Below, one piece after another: positions 33,855 to 42,962 of a DNA stretch of 64,000 nt; positions within the stretch are counted from its first letter, which is position 1, and every line of letters starts with the position of its first letter. The stretch is from the NCBI RefSeq assembly GCF_010548305.1, contig NZ_JAAGLV010000003.1, positions 1 to 64,000 of the forward strand, read 5' to 3'. The notes under the pieces were generated by a model. The model worked only from the letters and a program-made list of their open reading frames with translations. It had not been told where the DNA came from and ran no database searches. A program made the translations under genes and the position numbers. Origin of the DNA: Streptomyces sp. SID13031 (GTDB lineage Bacteria; Actinomycetota; Actinomycetes; Propionibacteriales; Kribbellaceae).

Positions 33855-33996
33855 ATCGGCCCTCTGTGCTGGGGGCAATTATCACGTTATGGTCCGGTTC
33901 CGCGTGAGCTACGTCATGAAGGGCTAGGGATTTGCCTGGTGTTCACCTTTGTCTGGTGGGCTCACGGCGTAATCCCCTGACCCCTGCGGAGGAATC

Positions 33997-34674
33997 GTGA
34001 GGCGAGTTGCGCCCGGTGTTGCCGCTGCGGTGTGTGTTGGGTTGGCAGCGCTGACCGGCTGTGGGAATGACGCCGGTGCCGCGACCACCCCGGTAGCGGC
34101 CAGTACGCCGTCTGCGCCGGCTGATGTGGCGGCCCCGGCTGCCGCTGGTGGCTTGGCTGGATTGGCGGTCGTACCGGGTGGGTTTTTGAAGGGTGATCCC
34201 GCTGAGCCGGCCCAGGTGAGCGGGCCGTTCAGCCGGCAGAGCTTCGTCGACACGTTGTCCGCTTCGCCTGCGGAAGACCTTGCGCTGTTGCTGAACGCGG
34301 GTTGCAAGGAGGGGTACCAGACCTTCCGGCTCAGCCCGGACCGGCACAAGCGCGTCACGGTGCAACTCTTCAAGGCGGCTTCGAAAGCCAAGGCGGATGA
34401 CCTGCTCAAGGGCTTCTGGGCTCAGGAAGAGCACACCAAGCCCTTCGCGGTGAAGAACCTGCCTGGAGCGCTGACGGATGCACGGACCGAGGTCGCCGGC
34501 GTGACCGGGCAGATCGAGGCGATCGCGGAGGCGAGTATCGCGGTCGGCGGGATGGTCGCCGAGGTCACGGTCAGCCAGACCGGCACGCTGGAGAAGCCAC
34601 CGGTCCCCGACACCAAGCTCGCCGGCACGATGATCCGCCTGCAGCAGGTCCGCCTGACCACCAAGGCAGGCTGA
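33997..34674 (+). CDS. Hypothetical lipoprotein (225 aa)
   Basis: Exported lipoprotein with lipobox LAALTGC near residue 22, an Ala/Thr/Pro-rich linker to about residue 55 and a soluble domain. That domain contains LLLNAGCKEGYQTFRLSP and RVTVQLFKAASKAKADDLL, suggesting an alpha/beta sensor or substrate-binding fold. The start is GTG at 33997 with GGAGG about 4 nt upstream. I do not recognise the family. The 142 bp before it hold no gene. It converges with the LysM/BTAD gene, the two being separated by a 28-bp tandem repeat. Confidence 0.75.
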   Translation: MRRVAPGVAAAVCVGLAALTGCGNDAGAATTPVAASTPSAPADVAAPAAAGGLAGLAVVPGGFLKGDPAEPAQVSGPFSRQSFVDTLSASPAEDLALLLNAGCKEGYQTFRLSPDRHKRVTVQLFKAASKAKADDLLKGFWAQEEHTKPFAVKNLPGALTDARTEVAGVTGQIEAIAEASIAVGGMVAEVTVSQTGTLEKPPVPDTKLAGTMIRLQQVRLTTKAG

Positions 34675-34686
34675 TTCCGCGGCACC

Positions 34687-34742
34687 CCTGCCCGGGGTGG
34701 TGGTCTGCGGTCAGCCTGCCCGGGGTGGTGGTCTGCGGTCAG
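34687..34742. repeat. Tandem duplication of a 28-bp unit reaching into a gene end
   Basis: Two identical 28-bp copies occupy 34687-34714 and 34715-34742, and the first 9 bases of a third follow. Each copy begins CCTGCCCGGGGTGG and ends GCGGTCAG. The second copy contains the stop codon of the gene at 34739-37567, so the repeat arose by duplicating that gene's extreme 3' end. Confidence 0.85.
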
Positions 34743-37567
34743 CCTGCCCGGCGGGCACGGCTTGCGGCGGCCGGCAGCAAGTCCTCGATCAGTGCCTCGG
34801 TCTCCGGGCTGAGCAGCAGGCCGTGCGCCTGGATCCGCTCGCCCAGCGCCGACACGACCTGCTCGGCCGCTGCCACCCCGCCGTACCGGTGCTCGGCCAT
34901 CAGCAGGTCGCGCCAGAGCAGGTCCGAGCTGCCGGCCAGCCGCAGGCCGGCGCGCGCCGCGCTGACCGCTCCAGCCGGGTCGTCATCGCCGGCGCTGAGC
35001 TCCCAGAGCCGGTGTGCGGCGTCGACGACCAGATCCGGCACCAGCCGTTCCAGGTGGACCCGCGCGATCCAGGAGTAGCTGCCACGGGTCCGCCCGCTGA
35101 GGAACGGTCCCCGGACCAGGTGCAGGCTGCGACGGAGCAGTTCGCGCTCGTCACGCTGGGTCTGCGCGGTCCGGCTCCGGCGTACCAGGTCGCAGAAGCA
35201 GTCCCAGTCGACCGCGAGTTCGGGGCCGAGCAGGAGCCTGCCGCTCGCGTCCTGGAGCAGGTGATGATGCCCGTTGCTGTCCGCGCCGAGCCACTCCCGA
35301 ACCCGCGCGACGGTGGTGTCGCGGACCTCGGCGGTCACGCCGCGCGGCCACAGGGACGCCGCGAGCACACTCGGGTGGACGCCACCGGGGTGCAGGGCAA
35401 GGAATGCGACGAGCTCGGTGGCCAGCGGGATCCGCTCCGACTCGAGCCGGTTCATCGCCCGTACGTCGACCGGCCCGAGGACACCGATGCGCACGTTCGC
35501 CGTCGACCAGTTCGAGTCGTCGCCGAGCCGGCCGCTGTTCGGCACCCGGATCCGGTTCTGGCCGGTCGGCATCGGTACCGACGTCCGGGCCGCGTCCAGC
35601 AGCTCGGTCAGTAGCTCGACCGACGGCTCGCTGAGGCGGCTGGCCGACAGGGTGAGCCCGAGCGCCGGGATCCGCAGGGTCCCGGTCTCGTCCACCTGCA
35701 ACTGCCACCGGGCTCCTGGAACGGTGCCGGCCACCAGCAGGCCGAAGCCCGCCCGGTTGCGGCCAGCCAGGGCGGTCAGCCTGTTGGCCGTCTCCTCACT
35801 GGGCGGCGCGCCCAGTACGACGTACTGCGGTGACGCTTCGGCAGACCGGCTGACCCGGCCGGACAGCACCTCGGTCTCGATCCCGCCCGCTTCGAATTCG
35901 GGGATGACCAGGTCGATGTCGCCGACCACCCGCAACCGGTCGGCCAGCACCTCCGCCAGCGCGTCCGGCAGACCGGAGGTGGTGACCCGGAGGAGGTCGG
36001 TCCAAGGATTCGTAGCCAGCTGGACGGCGACCGAAGTGGCGACCTCGCGGGCCACGACGGTGTCACCCTGCAGGCTCAGGGCACCGCTGGCGGCCTCGAG
36101 GTCCACCAGCACGTCACGCTCGTACTCGTCGCGGCCGAGACAGACCAGCGCCGGGAACGGCGCGGGACCGGACCGCTCGGCGGGAATGTCCGCCCGCTCG
36201 ATCCGCCACCGGCGACCGTCGTCGAGCGCCTGCCACGGGGCGGGCACCTCGCTCTGCGCCGGTGCCAGCAGAAGCTCGATACCGCCTTCGTCGACGAGAA
36301 CACCGAACAGCGGCGGCAGCGACATGCCCGCAGCCTCACACTGCCCGACCAGCCCGCGCATCGCCCGGTCGAGCGCCCCGGCCCGCTCCGGATCCGCACC
36401 AACCCGCAGCGCCACCTCCGCCGCGGCAGCCGCCGCCTCCGGATCACGCCCACGACGCCTGTACCGCTCCACCAGCAACAGCGTCAGCACTCCGGCGGCC
36501 ACCAGCCCACCGCCGAGCAGGTCCGTCGGCAGCCGCCAGCGGGAGTCCTGCGTCTGGCCGCCGTCCGTGACGTGCTCGCCGCCACCTCCGCCGCCGCCGT
36601 TGGGCCCACCCGGTCCCGTGTGACTGCTGCCGGTCTCCCCGGTCGTCGGCGCCTGGACGACGGGACCTTCCTCGTGCTCCGGCGTCGAGGTCGTCGTGGT
36701 CGTACTGGGCTTCGCCACCGCGGTCGGGGTCGCCTGGTGGACCGGCACCCGATCCACCCCGACAGCGTCCTCGGGCATGATCAGGTCCCAGCCCGGCATG
36801 ATCAGCCGGGCGAGGTGCAGGTGCTGGCCGTCGGGCTGCAACCGCTCTTTGTTGAGCTCGTAGATCTCCTTGTACCGGCGGCCGTCACCGAGGTGCTTCT
36901 CGGCGATCTCCCACAAGTTGTCGTGGTGGTGCCCGACCGGCGCCTTGACCGTGTAGATCTTCTTGCCGGCCAGCGGATTGGCTTTGTTGTGCGCCCCGTC
37001 GAACATGGACGGAGCCCGCTGATCTTCGGCGGCCACCCCCGCCGTCGCGTTCACTGTGGTGGTGGTCGTCGTCGCGGTGACGGACACCTGGGAGCGAGGC
37101 TCCGGCGCTCCGCTGCCCGCACCAGTCGCCGCGGCGGCCTGGCCGACCGCGATCCCGGTGAGCAGCAGCGCGCTGACCAGGACCCGCGCCAGCCGTTGGC
37201 TGCCACCGCCGAGCGGCACCGCCCGGGGGACGCCGCGGCCGTGGGCGGCGCTGGAGAACTCGGCGACCACGCAGGCCACGAAATGCAGCCAGGCCAGCCA
37301 GACGACGGCCCGCAGTACGGTCAGCAGGGCCTCGACGCCGATCGGCGCGGTCAGATCCTCCCGCGTCGGCCAGCCGTGCGGGTACGGCGGCGGACCGCTC
37401 AGCACCCACAACAGGACCGGTACGCCGAGCAGGAGCAGGAGCAACGCGAGCGCGGCCACAACGGCCTGCCCCGGCGACCGTCGTACTGGTGGCTGCGCGT
37501 CCTGCTGGAAGCGGCCCGGATCCGGTGGCGCTTCCAGGAACCGCCGTGCCCTGGACTCCTGCGTCAT
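34739..37567 (-). CDS. LysM- and BTAD-domain membrane protein, last gene of the tad operon
   Basis: Large multi-domain protein (942 aa). It has three hydrophobic helices near the N-terminus (about residues 35-55, 82-105 and 126-147), then a Thr-rich stretch. A LysM-like domain follows at about 205-270 (IYTVKAPVGHHHDNLWEIAE, then MPGWDLIMP). After a low-complexity Gly-rich region comes a fourth helix near 350 (GGGLVAAGVLTLLLVE). The C-terminal 260 residues contain a winged-helix segment (VRIGVLGPVDVRA..., VTAEVRDTTVARVREWL) and a bacterial transcriptional activator domain (LLRRSLHLVRGPFLSG, LYRLWELSAGDDDPAGA-like). Such fusions are known next to actinobacterial tad loci; the function is unknown and may be regulatory. 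Confidence 0.82.
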   Translation of the reverse strand: MTQESRARRFLEAPPDPGRFQQDAQPPVRRSPGQAVVAALALLLLLLGVPVLLWVLSGPPPYPHGWPTREDLTAPIGVEALLTVLRAVVWLAWLHFVACVVAEFSSAAHGRGVPRAVPLGGGSQRLARVLVSALLLTGIAVGQAAAATGAGSGAPEPRSQVSVTATTTTTTVNATAGVAAEDQRAPSMFDGAHNKANPLAGKKIYTVKAPVGHHHDNLWEIAEKHLGDGRRYKEIYELNKERLQPDGQHLHLARLIMPGWDLIMPEDAVGVDRVPVHQATPTAVAKPSTTTTTSTPEHEEGPVVQAPTTGETGSSHTGPGGPNGGGGGGGEHVTDGGQTQDSRWRLPTDLLGGGLVAAGVLTLLLVERYRRRGRDPEAAAAAAEVALRVGADPERAGALDRAMRGLVGQCEAAGMSLPPLFGVLVDEGGIELLLAPAQSEVPAPWQALDDGRRWRIERADIPAERSGPAPFPALVCLGRDEYERDVLVDLEAASGALSLQGDTVVAREVATSVAVQLATNPWTDLLRVTTSGLPDALAEVLADRLRVVGDIDLVIPEFEAGGIETEVLSGRVSRSAEASPQYVVLGAPPSEETANRLTALAGRNRAGFGLLVAGTVPGARWQLQVDETGTLRIPALGLTLSASRLSEPSVELLTELLDAARTSVPMPTGQNRIRVPNSGRLGDDSNWSTANVRIGVLGPVDVRAMNRLESERIPLATELVAFLALHPGGVHPSVLAASLWPRGVTAEVRDTTVARVREWLGADSNGHHHLLQDASGRLLLGPELAVDWDCFCDLVRRSRTAQTQRDERELLRRSLHLVRGPFLSGRTRGSYSWIARVHLERLVPDLVVDAAHRLWELSAGDDDPAGAVSAARAGLRLAGSSDLLWRDLLMAEHRYGGVAAAEQVVSALGERIQAHGLLLSPETEALIEDLLPAAASRARRAG

Positions 37568-37576
37568 GCCTGTCTC

Positions 37577-38002
37577 CTAGCCGATTTCGGGCTCGGCGAC
37601 AGCTTCGCCGTGCACGGTGAAGCTGTCGATCCCGACCAGTCCGAGGATCGCGGTGTCGACCGAACTGTCGGCCGAGGCGGTGACCCGGTTCCCGTTCACC
37701 GTCACCGAGATGTTCGTGTAGCCGCGGGCGCTCAGGAAGTCCGTGGCCACAGCGCTGGCCTGTCCTTCGTCGATCACCACTTCGTTCCGGTCCCGCAGGA
37801 CCGCGATGTCGATCGCGCTCGCTCCCGCCCGGGCCGCCTGCTCCGTGTCGTCGGTGAGCTGGCTGCGCTTGTTCAGCGCCAGGCCGCCGTCGACCACCAG
37901 ACCCGCGCCGACCATCAGTACGGTCGCGAAGCCGAGGACGAAGACCGTCGCCGATCCGCGCTCGTCACCGGCCGGCCGGAGCCGCTTCCAGCAGCGTTTC
38001 AT
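37577..38002 (-). CDS. TadG-like pilus assembly protein
   Basis: 141-residue protein with one N-terminal membrane helix after an ERGSATVFVLGFATVLMV segment, like the pseudopilin-type N-terminus of TadE/TadG proteins. The extracytoplasmic part is small (DTEQAARAGASAIDIA, then SVTVNGNRVTASADSSVD). Full-size TadG proteins carry a VWA domain, absent here, so this is the short Flp pilus-assembly type common in actinobacteria. ATG at 38002 overlaps the previous stop as TGATG. It stops 9 bp before the LysM/BTAD gene. Confidence 0.8.
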   Translation of the reverse strand: MKRCWKRLRPAGDERGSATVFVLGFATVLMVGAGLVVDGGLALNKRSQLTDDTEQAARAGASAIDIAVLRDRNEVVIDEGQASAVATDFLSARGYTNISVTVNGNRVTASADSSVDTAILGLVGIDSFTVHGEAVAEPEIG

Positions 38003-38412
38003 CAGCCGGTCCTCCGGTACACGTCGATGGGCGCCGAACTGCTGATCGTGATCCGCTTGGTCCCCGGCAGCCCGATCAGGCCCAGGCCGTCGTAGGAGAC
38101 CTCGCAGGTGAGGGTGACGGTGATCATGCCGCCCGAGACGAAGTTGCCGCTGAGCTCGGGGTCCTGGCACTGGTCGGGATGCTGCAGCGCCGCGATCGCC
38201 GTATCCACCGCGGCTGCCTGGGCCGTGCCGACGTCGCGCTCCAGGGACGCCGCCCGGACGGCGTCGCGGCTCGCGGCCTCGATGTCGCCGCGGACCGCGA
38301 CGTACCGGCCGCCGGCCACCACCAGCATCATGAAGGCCATCATCACCGGGGCGAGCAGCACGATCTCCACTGCCATCGAGCCACGCTCGCCGCGGCGCTC
38401 AGTTGTCCGCAC
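38002..38412 (-). CDS. TadE-like minor pseudopilin (second copy)
   Basis: 136-residue pseudopilin-like protein. The N-terminal ERGSMAVEIVLLAPVMMAFMM is the processed-pseudopilin motif with a Glu in the +5 type position and a single membrane helix. A short domain with two cysteines (DQCQDPE and VTLTCEVSY) follows. It starts with GTG at 38412, overlapping the first TadE-like gene by 14 nt, and ends in a TGATG overlap with the TadG-like gene. Confidence 0.8.
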   Translation of the reverse strand: MRTTERRGERGSMAVEIVLLAPVMMAFMMLVVAGGRYVAVRGDIEAASRDAVRAASLERDVGTAQAAAVDTAIAALQHPDQCQDPELSGNFVSGGMITVTLTCEVSYDGLGLIGLPGTKRITISSSAPIDVYRRTG

Positions 38413-38812
38413 GGAATTCCTCCAGCGGTCCCTGGACGACCTGGGTCACGGTCGGCGGATCGATGAACGGGGTGATCTTCAGGGCGTGGCCGCGGACCTC
38501 GACCCGGACCTGGTCGGCGCCGACGGGGGTGACGATCACCTGGACGTCCTCCAGGATCCCCTTGCCGACCTTGCCCGTGTAGGCCACCCCGGCGGCCTCG
38601 GCCTGGTTGCGGTCCAACGAGGTCCGCGCCACCCTGGCCGACTCCCGGGCCGCCGCGGAGGCGACCTGGTTGCCCAGATAGATCAGCGAGAACTGGATGG
38701 TCAGGAAGATCGCCAGCATCAAGATGGGCATGTAGAGGACGAGCTCGACGGTGCTCGCGCCGCGCTCGTCATGCTTACGCCGGAATCTCCGGGCCCACCT
38801 CGCCGTTGCCAT
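38399..38812 (-). CDS. TadE-like minor pseudopilin (first copy)
   Basis: 137-residue protein with a basic N-terminus (MATARWARRFRRKHD) and the motif ERGASTVELVLYMPILMLAI, again with Glu after the likely prepilin peptidase site. One membrane helix and a 90-residue domain (ESARVARTSLDRNQAEAAG) follow. TadE proteins are minor components needed for Flp pilus assembly. The gene follows the Flp pilin gene by 9 bp. Confidence 0.85.
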   Translation of the reverse strand: MATARWARRFRRKHDERGASTVELVLYMPILMLAIFLTIQFSLIYLGNQVASAAARESARVARTSLDRNQAEAAGVAYTGKVGKGILEDVQVIVTPVGADQVRVEVRGHALKITPFIDPPTVTQVVQGPLEEFRADN

Positions 38813-38821
38813 CGCCTGAGG

Positions 38822-39025
38822 TCAGCCCAGATCCAGGTCGTTGGCCTTGCCGGTGAGCTTGTTCAGGATGATCGCGCCGACCGCGATGGCGACACCGATC
38901 AGGAGCGCCGAGATCAGCACCCACTCGACCGCGGAGGCGCCGCGCTCCGATCGCCGGGCGCGGTCGATCCGTCCGCCGAGCAGGACCCGCAGGAACACGA
39001 TGGTCTGGTTGGTCGTGGTGAACAT
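38822..39025 (-). CDS. flp: Flp-family type IVb pilin
   Basis: Major pilin candidate (67 aa), the usual size. The motif ERGASAVEWVLISALLIGVA gives the G/A prepilin peptidase site, the +5 Glu and the hydrophobic assembly helix; the short C-terminus is KANDLDLG. ATG at 39025 is preferred over ATG at 39031 because GAGGAAGG lies 6 nt before it. The leader is about 30 residues and basic. A prepilin peptidase gene (TadV/CpaA) is not in the window. The 28-bp gap to tadC is the only break of note in the operon. Confidence 0.88.
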   Translation of the reverse strand: MFTTTNQTIVFLRVLLGGRIDRARRSERGASAVEWVLISALLIGVAIAVGAIILNKLTGKANDLDLG

Positions 39026-39053
39026 GGTCATCCTTCCTCGGCCGGGTGGTGGC

Positions 39054-39971
39054 TCACAGCCCCATCACCCGGGCTACTGCTGGATAAGTCAAGAAGAGCA
39101 GGAAGCCGACGCACAGCAACATCTGCGCCATCAGCATGGACTGGGACTGGGCCTGGGCCCTGCCTTCGGTGTCGGCCAGCTCACGGCGCCGCATCGACAC
39201 CGCTCGCGCGACCAGCGAGTCACGCACCTTAGCGCCGTCCTCGGCGACCAGCGCAAGCGCCGCCGACAGGTCCCGCAGCTCGTCGATCGAGACCTCGTCG
39301 CCGAGCTCACCGAGCGCTGCCCACGGTGTCACACCTTGTAGCCGGGCAGTCTCCAGTGTGTCCCGGATCCGGACGAACGCCCAACCGTCACTGATCCCGG
39401 CCGCCGACGACAAAGCCTCCGGCACACCGCGACCGCCGGCCAGGTTCATCGCGACCAGGTCGAGGAACGAACTGACCACGTGCCGGAAGTCCCGCCGCCG
39501 ATCGGCGGCCAGCGTCCGCAGCTGCACCGTCGGCAGGAGTGCGCCGACGAGTGCCCCGATAACCCCGAGCCAGACCGGAATGAAGCCAGGCAGGCTGCCG
39601 CTGACGATGCTCAGCGGCAGGAGCATCAGGAACGGCGCGACAAACCCCGCCAGAGCTCCGACCAGACTGCTCGCCAGATGCGTCTCCAACGAGCGCCCGG
39701 CGATCCCGAGATCGGCCCGGATCGATACCGGCAGCTGCATCCCGCGGGCATCGAGGGCACGGCGCAGGCCGGCCCCGAGCCGGCGCATCCGCAACGACTC
39801 CTGCTGGTGCCGCCGGTCAGCGGTCAGGGTCACCTCGTGGCGGTACCGGCGCAGGTCGGCGTCGAGCTGCATCAGCCCGCTCGCTCCGCTCGGAGCCGAT
39901 CGGGCGAGCAACTGGACGACGAGCAGCAGGCCGACTCCGACCAGTGCTCCGCCGAGCATCACCAACGTCAT
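39054..39971 (-). CDS. tadC: TadC-like type II/IV secretion F-domain membrane protein
   Basis: Inner-membrane platform protein of the Flp pilus machine (305 aa). It has an N-terminal helix (LVMLGGALVGVGLLLVVQLL), two central helices (SSLVGALAGFVAPFLMLLP and FIPVWLGVIGALVGALLP), the T2SSF domain (FLDLVAMNLAGGRGVPEAL) and a C-terminal helix (LLCVGFLLFLTYPAVARV). ATG at 39971 overlaps the tadB stop as ATGA; the long upstream extension of this frame is a shadow of tadB. Confidence 0.88.
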   Translation of the reverse strand: MTLVMLGGALVGVGLLLVVQLLARSAPSGASGLMQLDADLRRYRHEVTLTADRRHQQESLRMRRLGAGLRRALDARGMQLPVSIRADLGIAGRSLETHLASSLVGALAGFVAPFLMLLPLSIVSGSLPGFIPVWLGVIGALVGALLPTVQLRTLAADRRRDFRHVVSSFLDLVAMNLAGGRGVPEALSSAAGISDGWAFVRIRDTLETARLQGVTPWAALGELGDEVSIDELRDLSAALALVAEDGAKVRDSLVARAVSMRRRELADTEGRAQAQSQSMLMAQMLLCVGFLLFLTYPAVARVMGL

Positions 39972-40861
39972 TTCTGACCCCCGGTCGAGGCGGCGGTCGG
40001 CAACCGGTCCCGGGCGTGCAGGAAGCGGGCGGGGGTCTCGAAGCTCGCCAGCCGGCGAAGCCAGAAGAACCCGGCCGCGAACAGTCCAAGGATGACCAGC
40101 AGCACCAGCTGCCCGACCGCGGTCGAGTACGGCGCGACGTACGCCCGGTTGAACAACGAGAGTCCGAGCACGAACGCCACCGTCACGACCATCACGATCT
40201 GTACGCTCCGGCGGGTACTGCGCCGGCCGGCGTTGACCCGCTGACGCATGTCGAGGGCGGCCCGGGCCGACTCCGACAGCGAGGTCAGCACGTCCCGCAG
40301 GCCGGGGCCACGCAGCCTGGCGTTCAGGATCAGGCTCGCCACGATGAGGTCCACGCTCGAGTCGTTCATCTCGTCCGCGAACTTCTGCAGGGCCTGCGAC
40401 AGTGGCACACGGACCCTGAGACGGTCCGCCAGCGCGGTCAGTTCCGTCGAGATCGCCGGTGCGGCGGCATAGGCCGTCGCGGGAATGGCCTGCTCCAGGC
40501 CGACGGCACCGGCCACGGTGTCCCGCAGCGACTCGGTCCACGCCGCCAGGGCCTCCAGCCGGGCGATCGCCTTGGTCTCCGCCCCGGCGCCCCCGAACAA
40601 CGCCGGCCAGGCGAACACCAGCGCTCCGGTCGCCACCGCGGCGACCGGCCAGCGGGTCAGCAACAAGATCAGCAGGGCGACTCCGATGGCGATCGGCACC
40701 CGGGCACCGGCCTTGCGCAACGACTCGAGGAGCGGCGACGGAGCGGACACCGTCTCGGACTCCGGCTGCGGGATCAGCGCCCAGATCAGCACCAGCGCGG
40801 CGCCACCCACGATCGCGCCGAGCAGAACGATCAGCAACAGCGTCGGGGACGGTGTGGTCAT
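39968..40861 (-). CDS. tadB: TadB-like type II/IV secretion F-domain membrane protein
   Basis: Partner platform protein (297 aa). An N-terminal helix (LLLIVLLGAIVGGAALVLIW) is followed by a second hydrophobic stretch, then the T2SSF domain with LEALAAWTESLRDTVAGAVGLEQA-type sequence (GLEQAIPATAYAA near residue 125) and FADEMNDSSVDLIVAS. Two C-terminal helices end it (VQIVMVVTVAFVLGL and LVLLVILGLFAAGFFW). ATG at 40861 overlaps the tadA stop as ATGA. Confidence 0.88.
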   Translation of the reverse strand: MTTPSPTLLLIVLLGAIVGGAALVLIWALIPQPESETVSAPSPLLESLRKAGARVPIAIGVALLILLLTRWPVAAVATGALVFAWPALFGGAGAETKAIARLEALAAWTESLRDTVAGAVGLEQAIPATAYAAAPAISTELTALADRLRVRVPLSQALQKFADEMNDSSVDLIVASLILNARLRGPGLRDVLTSLSESARAALDMRQRVNAGRRSTRRSVQIVMVVTVAFVLGLSLFNRAYVAPYSTAVGQLVLLVILGLFAAGFFWLRRLASFETPARFLHARDRLPTAASTGGQK

Positions 40862-42165
40862 GACGCCCACCCCGCCGGTGCGGTACCGCGGTAGCCGACC
40901 GCCTGGAGCTCGGCCAGGCACGAGATCGGGGCGGCGGGCTGGGCCATACCGTCCGGCCCCGCCTCGAAGATCTCGCTGGACAGCACCCGTCCGTCGACGC
41001 CGTTGACCTCACGGACCGAGGTGATCATCCGGCGCAGGCCACCGCCGGCGGAGAAGTCGTTGCGCCGCTCGACGAACACGACGAAGTCGATCGCGCCCGC
41101 GATCAGCATCATCGTCGCGTCGGCCGGCAGCCGTTCGGCCGACTGGATCGCGTAGGTGCAGATCCGGTTGAACACCTCCAGCGACGAGTTCGCGTGGATG
41201 GTCGACAGCGAACCGTCGTTGCCCTGGCTCATCGCGTTCAGCATGGTGACGATCTCGTCGCCGAGCACCTCACCGACGATCACCCGGCTCGGGTTCATCC
41301 GCAGACTCCGGCGGACCAGTTCGGCCATGATGATGGATCCCTGGCCCTCGGAGTTCGGTAACCGTTCCTCGGTGGCCAGCACGTTGGGGTGCAGGTCCTC
41401 GAACTCCCCCAGCCCCAGCTCGAGCGACCGCTCGACCGTGATCAGCCGCTCCACCGGCGGGATCTCGTTGGCCAGTGCCCGTAGCAGCGTCGTTTTCCCG
41501 GCGTTCGTGGCGCCGGCGATCATGATGTTCTTCCGGGCCGCGACCGCCGCCGACAGGAACGACGCGAGCTCGGGCGAGAGCGTGCCGTACCCGATCAGCA
41601 TCTCCAGGTTGACCCGGGACAGCCGGGCCCGCCGGATCGACACCGACGGCCGCGGGCAGACACCCATCAGCGCGGACAGCCGGCTGCCGTCGGGCAGCCG
41701 CAGGTCGAGCTGCGGGTTGGCCGAGTCGAACGGCCGGCTGGCCAGTCCGGAGTACGCGGCGAGGGTCTGGATCAGCTCGACCAACTCGTCGTCGGAGTCG
41801 GCGATCGGCTCACCGATCTCCTCGTGCCCGTCGGCGAACCCGACGAAGACCCGGTCGTACCCGTTGATGTCGATGTTCTCCACCATCGGGTCGTCGAGCA
41901 GCGGCTGCAGCCGGCCGACCCCGAACAGCGCGGCATGGATACCGTCCGCGAGTTCCTGCTCCTCGCCGGCACCGGGCGGAGTGCGCCCGGCGGCCATCTC
42001 GGCGCGGGCGTGGTTCTCCAGCACTCGCCCGACGACCGCCCGGGCGAACTGGCGTTCGTCCTCCGCGGTCATCTGGGGCAGTCCGTTAGAGGTGTCCTCC
42101 CGGCGTTGCCGGGCCAGCACCTCGGCGACCTCTTCGCGCAGTCGGCGTACCAGTGACTGATCCAT
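40858..42165 (-). CDS. tadA: TadA/CpaF secretion ATPase
   Basis: Hexameric ATPase that powers Flp pilus assembly (435 aa). The N-terminal CpaF-like domain contains PLLDDPMVENIDINGYDRVF near residue 90. Walker A is AGATNAGKTTLLRAL near 220, the Asp box is ITVERSLELGL near 243, Walker B region is NPSRVIVGEVLGDE near 290, and the His box is GSLSTIHANS near 318. ATG at 42165 overlaps the preceding stop as TGATG, which decides the start over the earlier in-frame GTG. Confidence 0.95.
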   Translation of the reverse strand: MDQSLVRRLREEVAEVLARQRREDTSNGLPQMTAEDERQFARAVVGRVLENHARAEMAAGRTPPGAGEEQELADGIHAALFGVGRLQPLLDDPMVENIDINGYDRVFVGFADGHEEIGEPIADSDDELVELIQTLAAYSGLASRPFDSANPQLDLRLPDGSRLSALMGVCPRPSVSIRRARLSRVNLEMLIGYGTLSPELASFLSAAVAARKNIMIAGATNAGKTTLLRALANEIPPVERLITVERSLELGLGEFEDLHPNVLATEERLPNSEGQGSIIMAELVRRSLRMNPSRVIVGEVLGDEIVTMLNAMSQGNDGSLSTIHANSSLEVFNRICTYAIQSAERLPADATMMLIAGAIDFVVFVERRNDFSAGGGLRRMITSVREVNGVDGRVLSSEIFEAGPDGMAQPAAPISCLAELQAVGYRGTAPAGWAS

Positions 42166-42962
42166 CAGGCGACACCCCACTCCGCGTTCTGCGACTGCGA
42201 CACCGGCCGGGCCAGGCGATGCAGGCGCTCGGCCACGGCAGCACCGGAGCGCAGCAGCAACGACTTGGCCGCCCGGCGGCCGTCACCGACCCGGATGGCC
42301 TCGGCGGCCTTCTCGTCCTCGGCGAGGATGCCGAGCACGGTCACCGGCAGCCTGGAGCGGTCGAGGATGGACTGAACCTCGCCGACCACCCCGCCGTCGC
42401 GGTACGACGTCACCAGCGCGACGCCGGTCGGTACGGCCTCGTGAGTGCCGAACTGGAGCGTCTCGGCGAGACTGTGCAGCCGCTCTCGCAGGTGCGACAG
42501 CCCTTCGAGCGTGGGGCGGGCGAGCATCAGCACGGCATCAGCGTGCTGCAGCACCGGCACAGTGGCCGATCCCGGCATCAACCGGCCACAGTCGGCGATG
42601 ACATCGCGATCCGGAACCACCCGCATCGCCCGGGCAAGATGCAGCCAGGCCGGGCCGAGACCCTGCACCTGGCTGGGCGACGTCACGCCGGCCAGCACCT
42701 CAAGGCCGCCGGACACCCGCTGCACGTGATCTGCGAGCCGTACGTCGCTGTTGCCCCGGCGCACCGCCGCTCCCAGCGACAGCAGGCCGCGCTCCGGGTC
42801 GAGGGGAGCGCCGGCCTCGTCGCGGTAGCGCAGCGCCACATCTCCACCGGCCGGGTCGAGATCTGCCAGCACGGGCTCGACCGGCCAGGCCCCGGCCAGT
42901 ACGACAGCCGAGGTGGTGACGCCGGGCGAGCCCTTCGCCGAGGCGACGACGTACAGGCCCAC
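42165..42962 (-). CDS. TadZ/CpaE-like P-loop localisation protein
   Basis: MinD/ParA-related protein (265 aa) by position and sequence. The N-terminal YVVASAKGSPGVTTSAVVLA is a deviant Walker A (GSPGVTTS) and VLADLDPAGGD near residue 35 is the expected A-prime region. DVIADCGRLMPGS near 135 corresponds to Walker B. The receiver-like N-domain of some CpaE proteins is absent. TadZ/CpaE proteins place the pilus machine at the pole. It starts with GTG at 42962, overlapping the SAF gene stop as TAGTG. Confidence 0.8.
   Translation of the reverse strand: MGLYVVASAKGSPGVTTSAVVLAGAWPVEPVLADLDPAGGDVALRYRDEAGAPLDPERGLLSLGAAVRRGNSDVRLADHVQRVSGGLEVLAGVTSPSQVQGLGPAWLHLARAMRVVPDRDVIADCGRLMPGSATVPVLQHADAVLMLARPTLEGLSHLRERLHSLAETLQFGTHEAVPTGVALVTSYRDGGVVGEVQSILDRSRLPVTVLGILAEDEKAAEAIRVGDGRRAAKSLLLRSGAAVAERLHRLARPVSQSQNAEWGVA

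Noticed and set aside
33997..34674. Lipoprotein at 33997 as a member of the toxin-island lipoprotein family
   Set aside because: It has a lipobox but none of the CGFV, LNLAGC or RGDW segments; only general composition is similar.
40858..41012. Extension of the tadC frame upstream through tadB (652 residues)
   Set aside because: The region upstream of ATG 39971 is antibias shadow of tadB; the ATGA overlap fixes the start.
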